Source: JAJPJX01 sp964568355
Lineage (GTDB): Bacteria; Acidobacteriota; Terriglobia; Bryobacterales; Bryobacteraceae
Direction: 5' to 3'
Assembly (NCBI GenBank): GCA_964568355.1
Contig: CAZMRK010000419.1
Coordinates: 1 to 7,945, forward strand
Length of the DNA: 7,945 nt
In this document: in pieces, positions 1-7,297 of the stretch
How the letters are laid out: every line of letters starts with the position of its first letter
Numbering within the stretch: position 1 is the first letter of the stretch
Notes under the pieces: model-generated
Seen by the model: the letters and a program-made list of their open reading frames with translations, nothing else
Databases searched by the model: none
What the model was told of the DNA's origin: nothing
Made by a program: the position numbers and the translations under genes

Positions 1-1
1 C

Positions 2-679
2 TTCCGCATCGCGCCCGGTGAGCGCGTGGCGGTGGTAGGGGAAAACGGGCAGGGCAAGACCACGTTCGTCAAACTGCTGGCCCGGCTCTACGATCCGTCT
101 TCGGGACAGATCCTGCTGGATGGCGTGGACCTGCGCGAATATCGCCTGGAGGATTTGCATCGCCAGATTGGCGTGATTTTCCAGGATTTCATGCGCTACG
201 ACTTGCCCGCGCGGGAAAACATCGGCGTGGGCCAGATCGATCAACTGACGAACGAGGACCGGCTGCTGGCCGCTGCCCGGCAAAGCCGCGCCAGCGAGAT
301 CATCCAGCGCTTCCCCGACGGCCTGGAGCAGATGCTGGGACGGCGCTTTGAAGGCGGCGTGGATCTCTCCGGCGGCGAGTGGCAGAAATTTGCGCTGGCC
401 CGCGCTTATCTGCGCGATGCCCAGCTTCTGATTCTGGACGAGCCCACCGCCGCGCTGGATGCTCTGGCCGAGTTCGAAGTTTTCCATCGCTTTGCGGAAC
501 TGACGGAGGGCCGCATGGCGATTATGATCTCCCACCGTTTCTCGACGGTGCGCATGTGCGATCGCATTGTGGTGATCGAAGGCGGGTGCATCCGCGAACA
601 GGGCACCCATACCGAGCTTCTGGCTCACGGCGGACGTTACGCCGAAATGTTTGAAATGCAAGCTTCCAGTTACCGATGA
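2..679 (+). CDS. ABC exporter, C-terminal ATP-binding domain (5' end outside window)
   Basis: This is the nucleotide-binding domain of an ABC transporter that powers substrate movement across the inner membrane by ATP hydrolysis. The frame is open to the left edge, so the GTG at 26 is an internal valine and not a start; the transmembrane domain expected in a fused exporter would lie upstream. Seen in order: Walker A GENGQGKTT (38-64), the Q-loop glutamine in VIFQD (182-184), the signature LSGGE (365-379), Walker B LLILDE with catalytic Glu (425-442), and the H-loop histidine in ISHRFSTVR (533-535). All key residues are intact. Motif style and the C-terminal ending (EQGTH, then GGRYAEMFEMQA) fit MsbA/lipid-type exporter half-transporters rather than importers. 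Its stop overlaps the next gene's ATG by 4 bases, implying translational coupling to the glucan synthase. Substrate is unknown; a glucan is possible from context only. Confidence 0.93.
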   Translation, partial: FRIAPGERVAVVGENGQGKTTFVKLLARLYDPSSGQILLDGVDLREYRLEDLHRQIGVIFQDFMRYDLPARENIGVGQIDQLTNEDRLLAAARQSRASEIIQRFPDGLEQMLGRRFEGGVDLSGGEWQKFALARAYLRDAQLLILDEPTAALDALAEFEVFHRFAELTEGRMAIMISHRFSTVRMCDRIVVIEGGCIREQGTHTELLAHGGRYAEMFEMQASSYR

Positions 680-3600
680 CCATGGCGAACCAATCGTTGC
701 TCCTTTCCCGAAGTGCCGGACGGCGCTTTCAAAAGCAGGTGAAAGAATACGATGCGCTTCTGCGGAACACCTGCGAGACTCTGGCGGCCCAAGCGGCCAG
801 CGGCAAGGAGATGTCTCCCGCGGCAGCCTGGTTGTTGGACAACTACCTGTTTGTGCACGGTCAGGCGCAGACGGTGGGCTTGGACATACCTCCCGGCTTC
901 TTCAGCAAGCTCCCGCGCGCCTCTGGCGAAGCCGGGGGGGAATGGCCGCGGGCAGCGGTAGTCGCCGATGCCATTGTGAATGCTTCTGACGGGGCTCTGA
1001 CCAGCGAAGCAATCCGGATTTATCTTAGAACCTACCAGAGATCCACCCCCCTGACCCTGGCGGAGCTTTGGGCGCTGGAAGCGTTGCTCAAACTGGTTTT
1101 GATCCGCCGCCTCTGCCAGTGGATTGCCGCCGGTTTGACGGACTCACCGGAATCGGAAGCCGCCGTCCGCAACAGCATCGGCAGTTTGCGGAAAATGGAA
1201 GCGCTGCAATGGCGCGAGGTCGTGGAAGCAGCCTGCCTGGCCGAACGCATCTTGCGCGAGGATCCCGCCGGCGTATATGACCGCATGGACTTCGCCACCC
1301 GCGACCGCTACCGCCGCGAGGTGGAGCAATTGGCGCGCGGCTCCTGGTATCGGGAGGAGCGCGTGGCGGAGATTGTGCTGGAAATGGCGCGCGAGGAAGC
1401 GGGCGCCAGGGGCCGGAGAACCCGCGAATCGCATGTCGGCTATTTTCTGATCGGAGCGGGAAGGGACCGGCTGAAATCGCGCCTGGGCTACCGCCGCGGT
1501 GCGGAAGAGGTCATCTGCGACCTCGTCCGCGGCGCTCCTAATTTCTTCTACATCGGCGCCGTTGCCGTCATCACCAGTCTGCTCGTGTTGGCCGCGGCTC
1601 GCGTGCTGCGGCCCATGCCCTGGTGGTTCGCTCTGCTGTTGGCGATTCCCGCCAGCCAGGGCGCCGTCAGCGTGGTCAATCACCTGGTGAGCCTGATCAT
1701 CCGGCCGCAGAAACTGCCCAGAATGGACTTCTCCGACGGCATCCCCCCTTCGTGCCGTACGTTTGTGGTGGTGCCCACCCTGCTGCTCTCCCGCGCCGAA
1801 GCGCTGAAGCTGCTGGAGCGCCTGGAGATTCATTATCTGGCCAGCCGCGATCCGAACCTGTTGTTCGCGCTGCTGACCGATTTCCCCGACGGCGATAGCC
1901 CGGAGGGCGATCTGGATCTGCTGCGCGCCTGCGCCGACGGCATTCGCATTTTGAATCGCCGCTACGCTCAGGGCGGGCGCGGGCCGTTCTACCTGTTCCA
2001 CCGCAGTCTGGAATGGAATCCGAGCGAAGGCGTTTGGATGGGTCCGGAACGCAAGCGCGGCAAGCTGAACGACTTCAATTCGCTGCTGTGCGGAACCGGG
2101 GATGCGTTCACGACCAAAGTGGGCGACCTCGGAGTCCTTTCGACCGTCCGGTATGTCCTGACGCTCGACAGCGATACCCAACTGCCGCGCGACACCGCCC
2201 AGGAACTGGTGGCGACCATCGCCCATCCGCTCAACCAGGCGCGGGTGGACGAAGCTACCGGCATGGCTCGCGACGGCTACACGATTCTTCAGCCGCGCGT
2301 CACCATCAGCATGGAATCGGCCTCCCGGTCGCGCCTGGCCCAGATCTACGGCGGGCAGCCGGGATTCGATCCCTATGCCTCGGCGGTTTCCGACGTTTAT
2401 CAGGATCTACACGGCCTGGCGAGCTTTACCGGCAAGGGTATCTACGACGTCGCCGCTTTCGACCGCGTCATGCAGGATCGCTTTCCGATTAACAGCCTGC
2501 TGAGCCACGACCTGATCGAAGGCGAGCACGCCCGCGTCGGGCTGGTGACGGACCTGGAAGTCGTGGACGATTATCCTTCCACCTACGAGAGCTACAGCAA
2601 GCGCCTGCATCGCTGGGTGCGCGGGGATTGGCAGATCGCCGCCTGGTTGCTGCCGCGCGTGCCCAGCCCCAAGGGGCCGATCCCCAATCCGCTCAGCCTG
2701 CTTTCCCGCTGGAAGATCGTCGATAATCTGCGCCGCAGCCTGGTGGAAATCACGCTGCTTCTGTCGATGCTGGTTGGCTGGCTGGTGTTGCCCGCCGGCT
2801 GCGCCCGGGTTACCGCCGTCGGAATCGCGCTCCTGCTGGTGCCCGCTTACGCCGAGCTTCTGTTCTCGTTTTTCCGTGTGCCTCCGGTGCGCTTCTGGAA
2901 GACCTACCTCCGCGAGGTATTGTTTCGCTTCGGGCAGGGCCACGCCGAAGCCGCCTTCAGCCTGGCCTTGCTGGCCTGCAAAGCCTGCGTGCTGGCAGAC
3001 GCGATTGGGCGCACCCTGATCCGCGTGCTGGTGACGCGCAGGAACCTGCTCGAATGGGAAACCATGGCGCAATCCGAGGCAAAGGCGCAGCAGACCCGCA
3101 GCCTGATGCGCGCCTATGTGCTGGCGTGCCCGGTGCTGGCCCTGGTGGTTCTCACCGTCATGGCGCTCTTCGGAGTGCATGTCGATCGGATCACCAACGT
3201 GCTGCTGGCGTTGTGGGCGGTTACCCCCCTCACCGTGATCTGGATCAACGGGCACTCCGCGTCCGCTTCGCACGAACTCAAGACCGACGTGGACTTCCTG
3301 CGCGGCGTCTGCCTGCGGACCTGGTTCTACTTCGCCGATCATCAGCAGCCCGAGGATCACTGGCTGACTCCGGACCACGTGCAGGAAGATCCGCTTCTGA
3401 TCGCGCATCGCACCTCGCCGACCAATCTGGGCCTTCAACTCACCGCTCACTTGGCGGCGCACGACATGGGCTATCTGACCTACCGTGAGGTCTCCGGCCG
3501 GCTCCACAACGTGCTGGACACCATGGGCCGGATGGATCGCTTCCGCGGCCACTTCTATAACTGGTACGACACACGCACCCTGGAAGTGCTGCCGCCGCGC

Positions 3601-5193
3601 TACGTCTCCTCGGTGGATAGCGGCAATCTCGCGGCCGCTCTGGTGACCTTGAAGCAGGGCTGCATGGGGTTCCGCAACCGCCCGCTGGTCGGCACCCACA
3701 CGTTGCAGGGATTGCGCGACCACGTCTTGCTGTTCCGCGACGCCCTGCCGCCGGAGGCGCACACGGGGTCGATCATGCGGGTGGTGGCCAGCCTGCTGAA
3801 GCAGTTGGCCTACGTGCCCACGGACTTGTTTTTCTGGGAAGGCATCCTGACCGACGTGGTGAATCTCACCGAACGCCTCAAGCAGCCGGTCGGCTGGATC
3901 TGCTCGCACCTGGAATCGAGCGGTGTCACCGGTGTTCCCGAAGTCTGCTATTGGTATGATGCGCTCTCCGCCCGGGCGCGCTTAGCGCTCGAAGAACTCC
4001 GTACCCTGGCTCCCTGGCTGGCGTCGCCGTTCGAAACGGAATTGCGCATGTCTTCGCGCGAAGGCTCGATGGCGGAGATCATGGAGGAGTTGTGCCGTGT
4101 TCCGCGCCTGGGCGACCTGCCGGTGCAGTATCAGGTGATCGCCCGTGCGATCCGCGCGCGCCTGGGGCATCCCGCTCCTCTTCCCGACGCCACGCGGCAC
4201 GCGCTGCTCGACCTGCTGCCGGAACTGGAACTGGCCAGAGAGGCCGCCGACGAGTTGATCGGTGAATTTGACCGGCAGGCCGCGATGGTTGCCCGCTGGG
4301 TGGAACAGATGGATTTCGCCTTCCTGTTCAACCCGCGGCGCAAGCTCCTGCACATCGGCAGCAATGTCGATACCGGCCTGGTCGACGAGGCGCATTACGA
4401 CCTGCTGGCTTCGGAAGCGCGCACGGCGGTCTTCCTGGCGATTGCCAAGGGCGACATTCCGCGCGACGCCTGGTTCCGCCTCCAGCGCAAACTGGTGGGC
4501 TATCAGGGGCATCGCACCATCGTCTCCTGGTCGGGCACGATGTTCGAATACCTGATGCCGGCGCTGTTCATGAGGACTTACGACCACACTCTGCTGGGTG
4601 AGAGCCTGGCCGGGGCGGTACGCGTGCAGCAGCGTTACGGCAAAGAGCGCAATGTGCCCTGGGGGATCTCCGAGGCCGCCTGCGCCACGCGGGATCATTC
4701 GCTCGAATACCAATACCGCGCCTTCGGCGTGCCGCCGCTGGCGACCGATCCGCAAATCGGCGGCGACCGCCTGGTGATCGCGCCCTACGCCACCATGCTC
4801 GCCGCCATGGTGGATCGCGCCGAAGCCGCGCGCAATCTCCGCGAGATGGCCGGCTACGATTGGGTGGGCCGCTACGGCTTCTACGAATCGGTAGACTATT
4901 CGCGCCGTCCGGAACTGGTGCGCATGTACATGGTGCATCACCAGGGCATGGGACTCCTGGCGCTGTGCAACGCCCTGCTGGGCGGAACTCTGCAGGATCG
5001 CTTCCACGCCGATCCGATGGTGGTGGCGACCGCCTTCCTGTTGCAGGAACGGCTGCCTTCGCTCATCGACGTGGGCGAGGAAGAACAGCATCCGCACGTA
5101 GAGCCGCTGCCGAGCCCTGCGGCGGTGCCGGCCGGGGCCCTTGCCGAACGCGCCCTGCCGCCTGAATCCGGTGCCGCCAGCACCGTAGCATGA
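676..5193 (+). CDS. Cyclic beta-1,2-glucan synthase-like protein (GT84 plus glycoamylase/GH189-type domain), lacking GH94
   Basis: A 1505-residue inner-membrane protein matching the N-terminal half of NdvB/Cgs. These enzymes polymerise glucose from UDP-glucose into beta-1,2-glucan and cyclise it. Residues about 1-285 form a helical cytosolic region (ESHVGYFLI near 255). Two membrane segments (about 289-311, 314-342) precede the GT84 domain, which has DSD at 498-500, SHDLIEG at 610-616 and HRWVRGDWQ at 645-653. Four or five more membrane segments follow (about 692-712, 714-735, 757-785, 811-836, 840-860). From about 865 comes the glycoamylase-like domain: TSPTN near 914, VDSGN near 980, SGTMFEYLMP near 1286, PWGISEAA near 1328, RYGFYE near 1399 and HHQGM at 1421-1425. 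Glu 1291, 1333 and 1404 are candidate catalytic residues. Classical members are about 2,800-2,900 aa and end in a GH94 phosphorylase; here a Pro/Ala/Glu-rich tail (about 1461-1505) ends the protein instead, and no GH94 remnant follows. The start is the ATG in the ATGA overlap; ATG at 682 is an alternative. Linear-glucan production is an alternative to cyclisation. Confidence 0.9.
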   Translation: MTMANQSLLLSRSAGRRFQKQVKEYDALLRNTCETLAAQAASGKEMSPAAAWLLDNYLFVHGQAQTVGLDIPPGFFSKLPRASGEAGGEWPRAAVVADAIVNASDGALTSEAIRIYLRTYQRSTPLTLAELWALEALLKLVLIRRLCQWIAAGLTDSPESEAAVRNSIGSLRKMEALQWREVVEAACLAERILREDPAGVYDRMDFATRDRYRREVEQLARGSWYREERVAEIVLEMAREEAGARGRRTRESHVGYFLIGAGRDRLKSRLGYRRGAEEVICDLVRGAPNFFYIGAVAVITSLLVLAAARVLRPMPWWFALLLAIPASQGAVSVVNHLVSLIIRPQKLPRMDFSDGIPPSCRTFVVVPTLLLSRAEALKLLERLEIHYLASRDPNLLFALLTDFPDGDSPEGDLDLLRACADGIRILNRRYAQGGRGPFYLFHRSLEWNPSEGVWMGPERKRGKLNDFNSLLCGTGDAFTTKVGDLGVLSTVRYVLTLDSDTQLPRDTAQELVATIAHPLNQARVDEATGMARDGYTILQPRVTISMESASRSRLAQIYGGQPGFDPYASAVSDVYQDLHGLASFTGKGIYDVAAFDRVMQDRFPINSLLSHDLIEGEHARVGLVTDLEVVDDYPSTYESYSKRLHRWVRGDWQIAAWLLPRVPSPKGPIPNPLSLLSRWKIVDNLRRSLVEITLLLSMLVGWLVLPAGCARVTAVGIALLLVPAYAELLFSFFRVPPVRFWKTYLREVLFRFGQGHAEAAFSLALLACKACVLADAIGRTLIRVLVTRRNLLEWETMAQSEAKAQQTRSLMRAYVLACPVLALVVLTVMALFGVHVDRITNVLLALWAVTPLTVIWINGHSASASHELKTDVDFLRGVCLRTWFYFADHQQPEDHWLTPDHVQEDPLLIAHRTSPTNLGLQLTAHLAAHDMGYLTYREVSGRLHNVLDTMGRMDRFRGHFYNWYDTRTLEVLPPRYVSSVDSGNLAAALVTLKQGCMGFRNRPLVGTHTLQGLRDHVLLFRDALPPEAHTGSIMRVVASLLKQLAYVPTDLFFWEGILTDVVNLTERLKQPVGWICSHLESSGVTGVPEVCYWYDALSARARLALEELRTLAPWLASPFETELRMSSREGSMAEIMEELCRVPRLGDLPVQYQVIARAIRARLGHPAPLPDATRHALLDLLPELELAREAADELIGEFDRQAAMVARWVEQMDFAFLFNPRRKLLHIGSNVDTGLVDEAHYDLLASEARTAVFLAIAKGDIPRDAWFRLQRKLVGYQGHRTIVSWSGTMFEYLMPALFMRTYDHTLLGESLAGAVRVQQRYGKERNVPWGISEAACATRDHSLEYQYRAFGVPPLATDPQIGGDRLVIAPYATMLAAMVDRAEAARNLREMAGYDWVGRYGFYESVDYSRRPELVRMYMVHHQGMGLLALCNALLGGTLQDRFHADPMVVATAFLLQERLPSLIDVGEEEQHPHVEPLPSPAAVPAGALAERALPPESGAASTVA

Positions 5194-5237
5194 CTGCGAT
5201 TGTGGAGCGGTCGGCCCATGGCCGCTCCACAATCAGT
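5193..5237 (+). terminator. Long inverted repeat after the glucan synthase gene, possible terminator
   Basis: A perfect 13-bp inverted repeat pairs 5198-5210 (GATTGTGGAGCGG) with 5222-5234 around an 11-base loop. Four more pairs (5193-5196 with 5234-5237) can form if two bases bulge out. An alternative inner hairpin CGGCC-CAT-GGCCG (5212-5224) competes with the base of the loop. It begins at the last base of the synthase stop codon and ends 25 bases before the next ATG. No T-run follows, so it is not a classical rho-independent terminator. It could instead protect the upstream mRNA 3' end, attenuate transcription into the next gene, or be a dispersed palindromic repeat. Confidence 0.5.
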
Positions 5238-5251
5238 GTTATCCTGAGGGC

Positions 5252-5255
5252 AAGG
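5252..5255 (+). promoter_or_regulatory. Ribosome binding site of the DUF4159 gene
   Basis: AAGG lies 7 bases before the ATG at 5263, with a second purine stretch GAGGG at 5246-5250. An in-frame TGA at 5245-5247 makes this ATG the first possible ATG in the frame, so the start is well supported. Confidence 0.6.
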
Positions 5256-5262
5256 TCAGCCA

Positions 5263-6093
5263 ATGCGCCCCCCTAAGGTTGCTGTCGCCGTAATTGGAGG
5301 CTTCCTGGCACTGAGCGCGATCTACGCTTTCCAGCGTCCTTTCCGCCAGTATCCCGGCGTTGAATACGACGATTTCCCGCTGCCTCCGGACTATCAGGAG
5401 AAGACAGAGTGGGTGTTTGCGCGCCTGATGTATCCGCCGATCGGCGGCCGTTACGGGGGGTTCCGCTTTTTCGGCGATTGGACCCAGGGCGCCTCGAACT
5501 GGACCATCGACTATCCGCGCTCGGATCGCCATCTGACTGCCGCCATGCGGCGCCTTACCCGCGTGCACGTCCGCTCGGTGGAGCAGCCGGTCAATCTGGA
5601 TGACGGCGATGACGTCTATAACTGGCCCTGGATCTACGGAGTGGAAGTGGGCCACTGGGATCTGAGCGATGCCCAGGCCGCCAAACTGCGGGAATACCTG
5701 TTGCGCGGGGGCTTCTTCATGTGCGACGACTTTCACGGCACGCGCGAATGGGAGGTCTTTGCCGCCAGCATGAAGCGCGTCTTTCCGGACCGTGCGATCG
5801 TCGAAATCGACAATAGCGATCAGATCTTCCACGTGCTCTACGACCTGGATGACCGCTACCAGGTGCCGGGCGCGCAGTTCCTGTATTCCGGCCGCTCTTA
5901 TGAAAAGGATGGCGTCACTGCCCGCTGGCGTGGCATTTACGACGATAAAGGCCGCCTCATGGTGGCAATCTGCCACAATGTGGATCTGGGCGATTCCTGG
6001 GAATGGGCCGATAACCCGCGCTATCCCGAGAAATTCTCCGCCCTGGGCATCCGCATCGCGGTCAATTACGTGATCTACGCCATGACGCATTAG
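5263..6093 (+). CDS. DUF4159 domain protein with N-terminal membrane anchor or signal
   Basis: A 276-residue protein. Residues about 5-22 (VAVAVIGGFLALSAIYAF), after a short basic N-terminus, look like a signal peptide or a single membrane anchor, so the rest is probably periplasmic. No clear cleavage site or lipobox is visible. The remainder matches my recollection of DUF4159: an aromatic start (EWVFARLMYP), NWTIDYPRSDRHL (about 79-91), LDDGDDVYNWPWIYG, LSDAQAAKLREYLLRGGFFMCDDF (about 134-157) followed by HGTREWEVF, and DNSDQIFHVLYDL. This order (tiltable strand-helix pattern, GGF, acidic DDF, then IFH) is family-typical. No biochemical function is established to my knowledge; a Rossmann-like, glutamine-amidotransferase-related fold has been proposed. 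Relatives often sit with MoxR ATPase, DUF58 and von Willebrand A genes; none is visible here. It lies 69 bases after the glucan synthase, so a shared envelope role is possible but unproven. Family call is strong, function unknown. Confidence 0.82.
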   Translation: MRPPKVAVAVIGGFLALSAIYAFQRPFRQYPGVEYDDFPLPPDYQEKTEWVFARLMYPPIGGRYGGFRFFGDWTQGASNWTIDYPRSDRHLTAAMRRLTRVHVRSVEQPVNLDDGDDVYNWPWIYGVEVGHWDLSDAQAAKLREYLLRGGFFMCDDFHGTREWEVFAASMKRVFPDRAIVEIDNSDQIFHVLYDLDDRYQVPGAQFLYSGRSYEKDGVTARWRGIYDDKGRLMVAICHNVDLGDSWEWADNPRYPEKFSALGIRIAVNYVIYAMTH

Positions 6094-6130
6094 TGCTACG
6101 ACCGGGTGATTCGGTTCGTCCGCTTGCTGG

Positions 6131-6166
6131 CGCGCGCGGTTCCGTTCCGCCGCTGAACCGCGAGCG
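6131..6166 (+). terminator. GC-rich hairpin after the DUF4159 gene, possible terminator
   Basis: CGCGGTTC (6135-6142) pairs perfectly with GAACCGCG (6155-6162) around a 12-base loop; after one G/A mismatch, three further pairs (6131-6133 with 6164-6166) extend the stem. It starts 37 bases after the DUF4159 stop. There is no following T-run, so termination is uncertain. Confidence 0.35.
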
Positions 6167-6227
6167 TGGGGAGCGGACTTCACGATCGCGGCGATTCCCC
6201 GATTCCAGTCAAACGGTTCCGCATATC

Positions 6228-6237
6228 CACTATAGTG
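6228..6237 (+). promoter_or_regulatory. 10-bp palindrome overlapping a possible -10 box upstream of tdh
   Basis: CACTATAGTG reads the same on both strands. Its TATAGT (6231-6236) matches five of six bases of the sigma-70 -10 consensus, 17 bases before the ATG at 6254. No convincing -35 box is seen at the proper distance (GTCAAA at 6208-6213 is the closest and is poor). If this is the -10, the leader would be only about 10 bases long. A small operator half-site pair is the alternative. Confidence 0.25.
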
Positions 6238-6248
6238 AAAGGTCGAGG
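6238..6248 (+). promoter_or_regulatory. Ribosome binding region deciding the tdh start
   Basis: AAAGG (6238-6242) and GAGG (6245-6248) precede the ATG at 6254; GAGG is 5 bases away. An in-frame TAG sits directly before that ATG. Internal ATGs at 6263 and 6266 would give the more usual family N-terminus MKALVK, but the GAGG would then be 14-17 bases away. The upstream ATG is therefore preferred. Confidence 0.5.
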
Positions 6249-6253
6249 TCTAG

Positions 6254-7297
6254 ATGCAGCGGATGATGAAAGCATTGGTGAAGAGCGAGGCCGCCAGAGG
6301 GCTGCGCCTGTGCGAGGTTCCGGTGCCCGGGATCGGGATCAACGATGTGCTGATCCGCGTGGACCGCACGGCGATCTGCGGAACCGACCTGCACATCTAC
6401 CAATGGGACGAATGGGCTCGCAAGACCATTCCGGTGCCGATGGTGATCGGCCATGAGTTCGTCGGAGAGATCGTGGAGGTCGGCTCGAATGTGGCGGACT
6501 TCTATCCGGGCCAACTGGTGAGCGGCGAAGGCCACGTGGTCTGCGGCCGGTGCCGCAACTGCCTGGCGGGACGGCGGCACCTGTGCGCCCACACCAGCGG
6601 TGTCGGCGTGAACCGGCCCGGATGCTTCGCCGAGTACATCGCCCTGCCGATGAGCAACGTCTGGAAGCACGATGAGTCCATTGACCGTGATATCGCCAGC
6701 ATTTTCGACCCGTTCGGTAATGCGGTCCATACGGCGCTGAGCTTCCCGGTCCTGGGTGAAGACGTGTTGGTCACGGGCGCGGGTCCCATCGGAATCATGG
6801 CGGCCGCCGTAGCCCGTCATGCAGGGGCCCGCTACGTGGTGATTACCGACGTGAACCCCTATCGTCTGGATCTGGCGCGGAAGGCGGGTGTGACGCTGGC
6901 CATCGATCCGCGGGAGACGCCGGTGGCCCAGGCTCAAAAACAACTGGGCATGCGCGAGGGCTTCGATGTGGGCCTGGAGATGTCGGGCAATTCGGCGGCG
7001 TTTCGCGAGATGCTGGGCAACATGTGCCATGGCGGGCGCATCGCCATGCTGGGAATTCCTTCCGGAGGCGAGATGGCCATCGATTGGAATACCGTGATCT
7101 TCAACATGCTCACCATCAAGGGCATCTACGGACGCGAGATGTATGAGACCTGGTACAAGATGACCGTCATGCTGCAATCCGGGCTGAATATCTCCCCGGT
7201 GATCACTCACCGGTTCCCCTATAGCGAATGGGAAAGTGCGTTTGAGCTGATGCTCACCGGAAACTCCGGCAAGGTGGTCCTCAACTGGCGCCAATAG
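6254..7297 (+). CDS. tdh: L-threonine 3-dehydrogenase (zinc, NAD-dependent)
   Basis: Oxidises L-threonine with NAD+ to 2-amino-3-ketobutyrate in the cytosol, the first step of threonine breakdown to glycine and acetyl-CoA. At 347 residues it is close to E. coli Tdh (341) and strikingly similar along its whole length as I recall that sequence. Zinc medium-chain dehydrogenase features are complete: catalytic zinc ligands Cys42 in AICGTDLHIY and His67-Glu68 in IGHEF; structural zinc cysteines 97, 100, 103 and 111; Rossmann motif GAGPIG (175-180); and Asp199 in ITDVN, positioned to bind the NAD ribose and disfavour NADP. The stretches WDEWARKTIPVPMVIGHE, GVGVNRPGCFAEY, DPFGNAVHTALSF and KGIYGREMYETWYKM are Tdh hallmarks separating it from sorbitol or alcohol dehydrogenases. 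The usual partner kbl (2-amino-3-ketobutyrate CoA ligase) is not adjacent on either side. Start choice: ATG 6254; alternatives 6263/6266 would shorten the protein by 3-4 residues. Confidence 0.96.
   Translation: MQRMMKALVKSEAARGLRLCEVPVPGIGINDVLIRVDRTAICGTDLHIYQWDEWARKTIPVPMVIGHEFVGEIVEVGSNVADFYPGQLVSGEGHVVCGRCRNCLAGRRHLCAHTSGVGVNRPGCFAEYIALPMSNVWKHDESIDRDIASIFDPFGNAVHTALSFPVLGEDVLVTGAGPIGIMAAAVARHAGARYVVITDVNPYRLDLARKAGVTLAIDPRETPVAQAQKQLGMREGFDVGLEMSGNSAAFREMLGNMCHGGRIAMLGIPSGGEMAIDWNTVIFNMLTIKGIYGREMYETWYKMTVMLQSGLNISPVITHRFPYSEWESAFELMLTGNSGKVVLNWRQ

Larger units (their letters stand above)
6094..6253. other. Intergenic region between the DUF4159 gene and tdh
   Basis: A 160-base gap with no supportable gene. 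It holds a GC-rich hairpin (6131-6166), a motif GTGGGGAGCGGACTTCA (6166-6182) similar to one after tdh, a 10-base palindrome with a possible -10 box (6228-6237), and purine-rich ribosome binding sequence just before tdh. Its length and content suggest tdh has its own promoter here. Confidence 0.6.

Noticed and set aside
26..28. GTG as start codon of the ABC ATPase gene
   Set aside because: The frame is open upstream and encodes FRIAPGER, the normal lead-in to Walker A, so the GTG codes an internal valine.
2407..3909. 500-codon open frame on the - strand inside the glucan synthase gene
   Set aside because: It is fully antisense to a gene with strong domain matches; its product is rich in Gln, His and Arg without recognisable motifs, as expected from a mirrored high-GC codon pattern.
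3982..5232. 416-codon open frame on the - strand opposite the glycoamylase-like domain
   Set aside because: Antisense to conserved coding sequence, with no family motifs and a His/Arg/Gln-rich composition typical of a shadow frame.
5194..5262. Remnant of a GH94 domain after the synthase stop
   Set aside because: The gap is only 69 bases, mostly palindrome, and the following gene is DUF4159; no GH94-like peptide appears in any frame that I can recognise.
5239..6183. 314-codon open frame on the - strand opposite the DUF4159 gene
   Set aside because: The + strand frame has a good ribosome binding site, signal-like N-terminus and family motifs; the antisense product has none.
6230..7294. 354-codon open frame on the - strand opposite tdh
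   Set aside because: Tdh on the + strand is unmistakable; the opposite frame has no recognisable domain.
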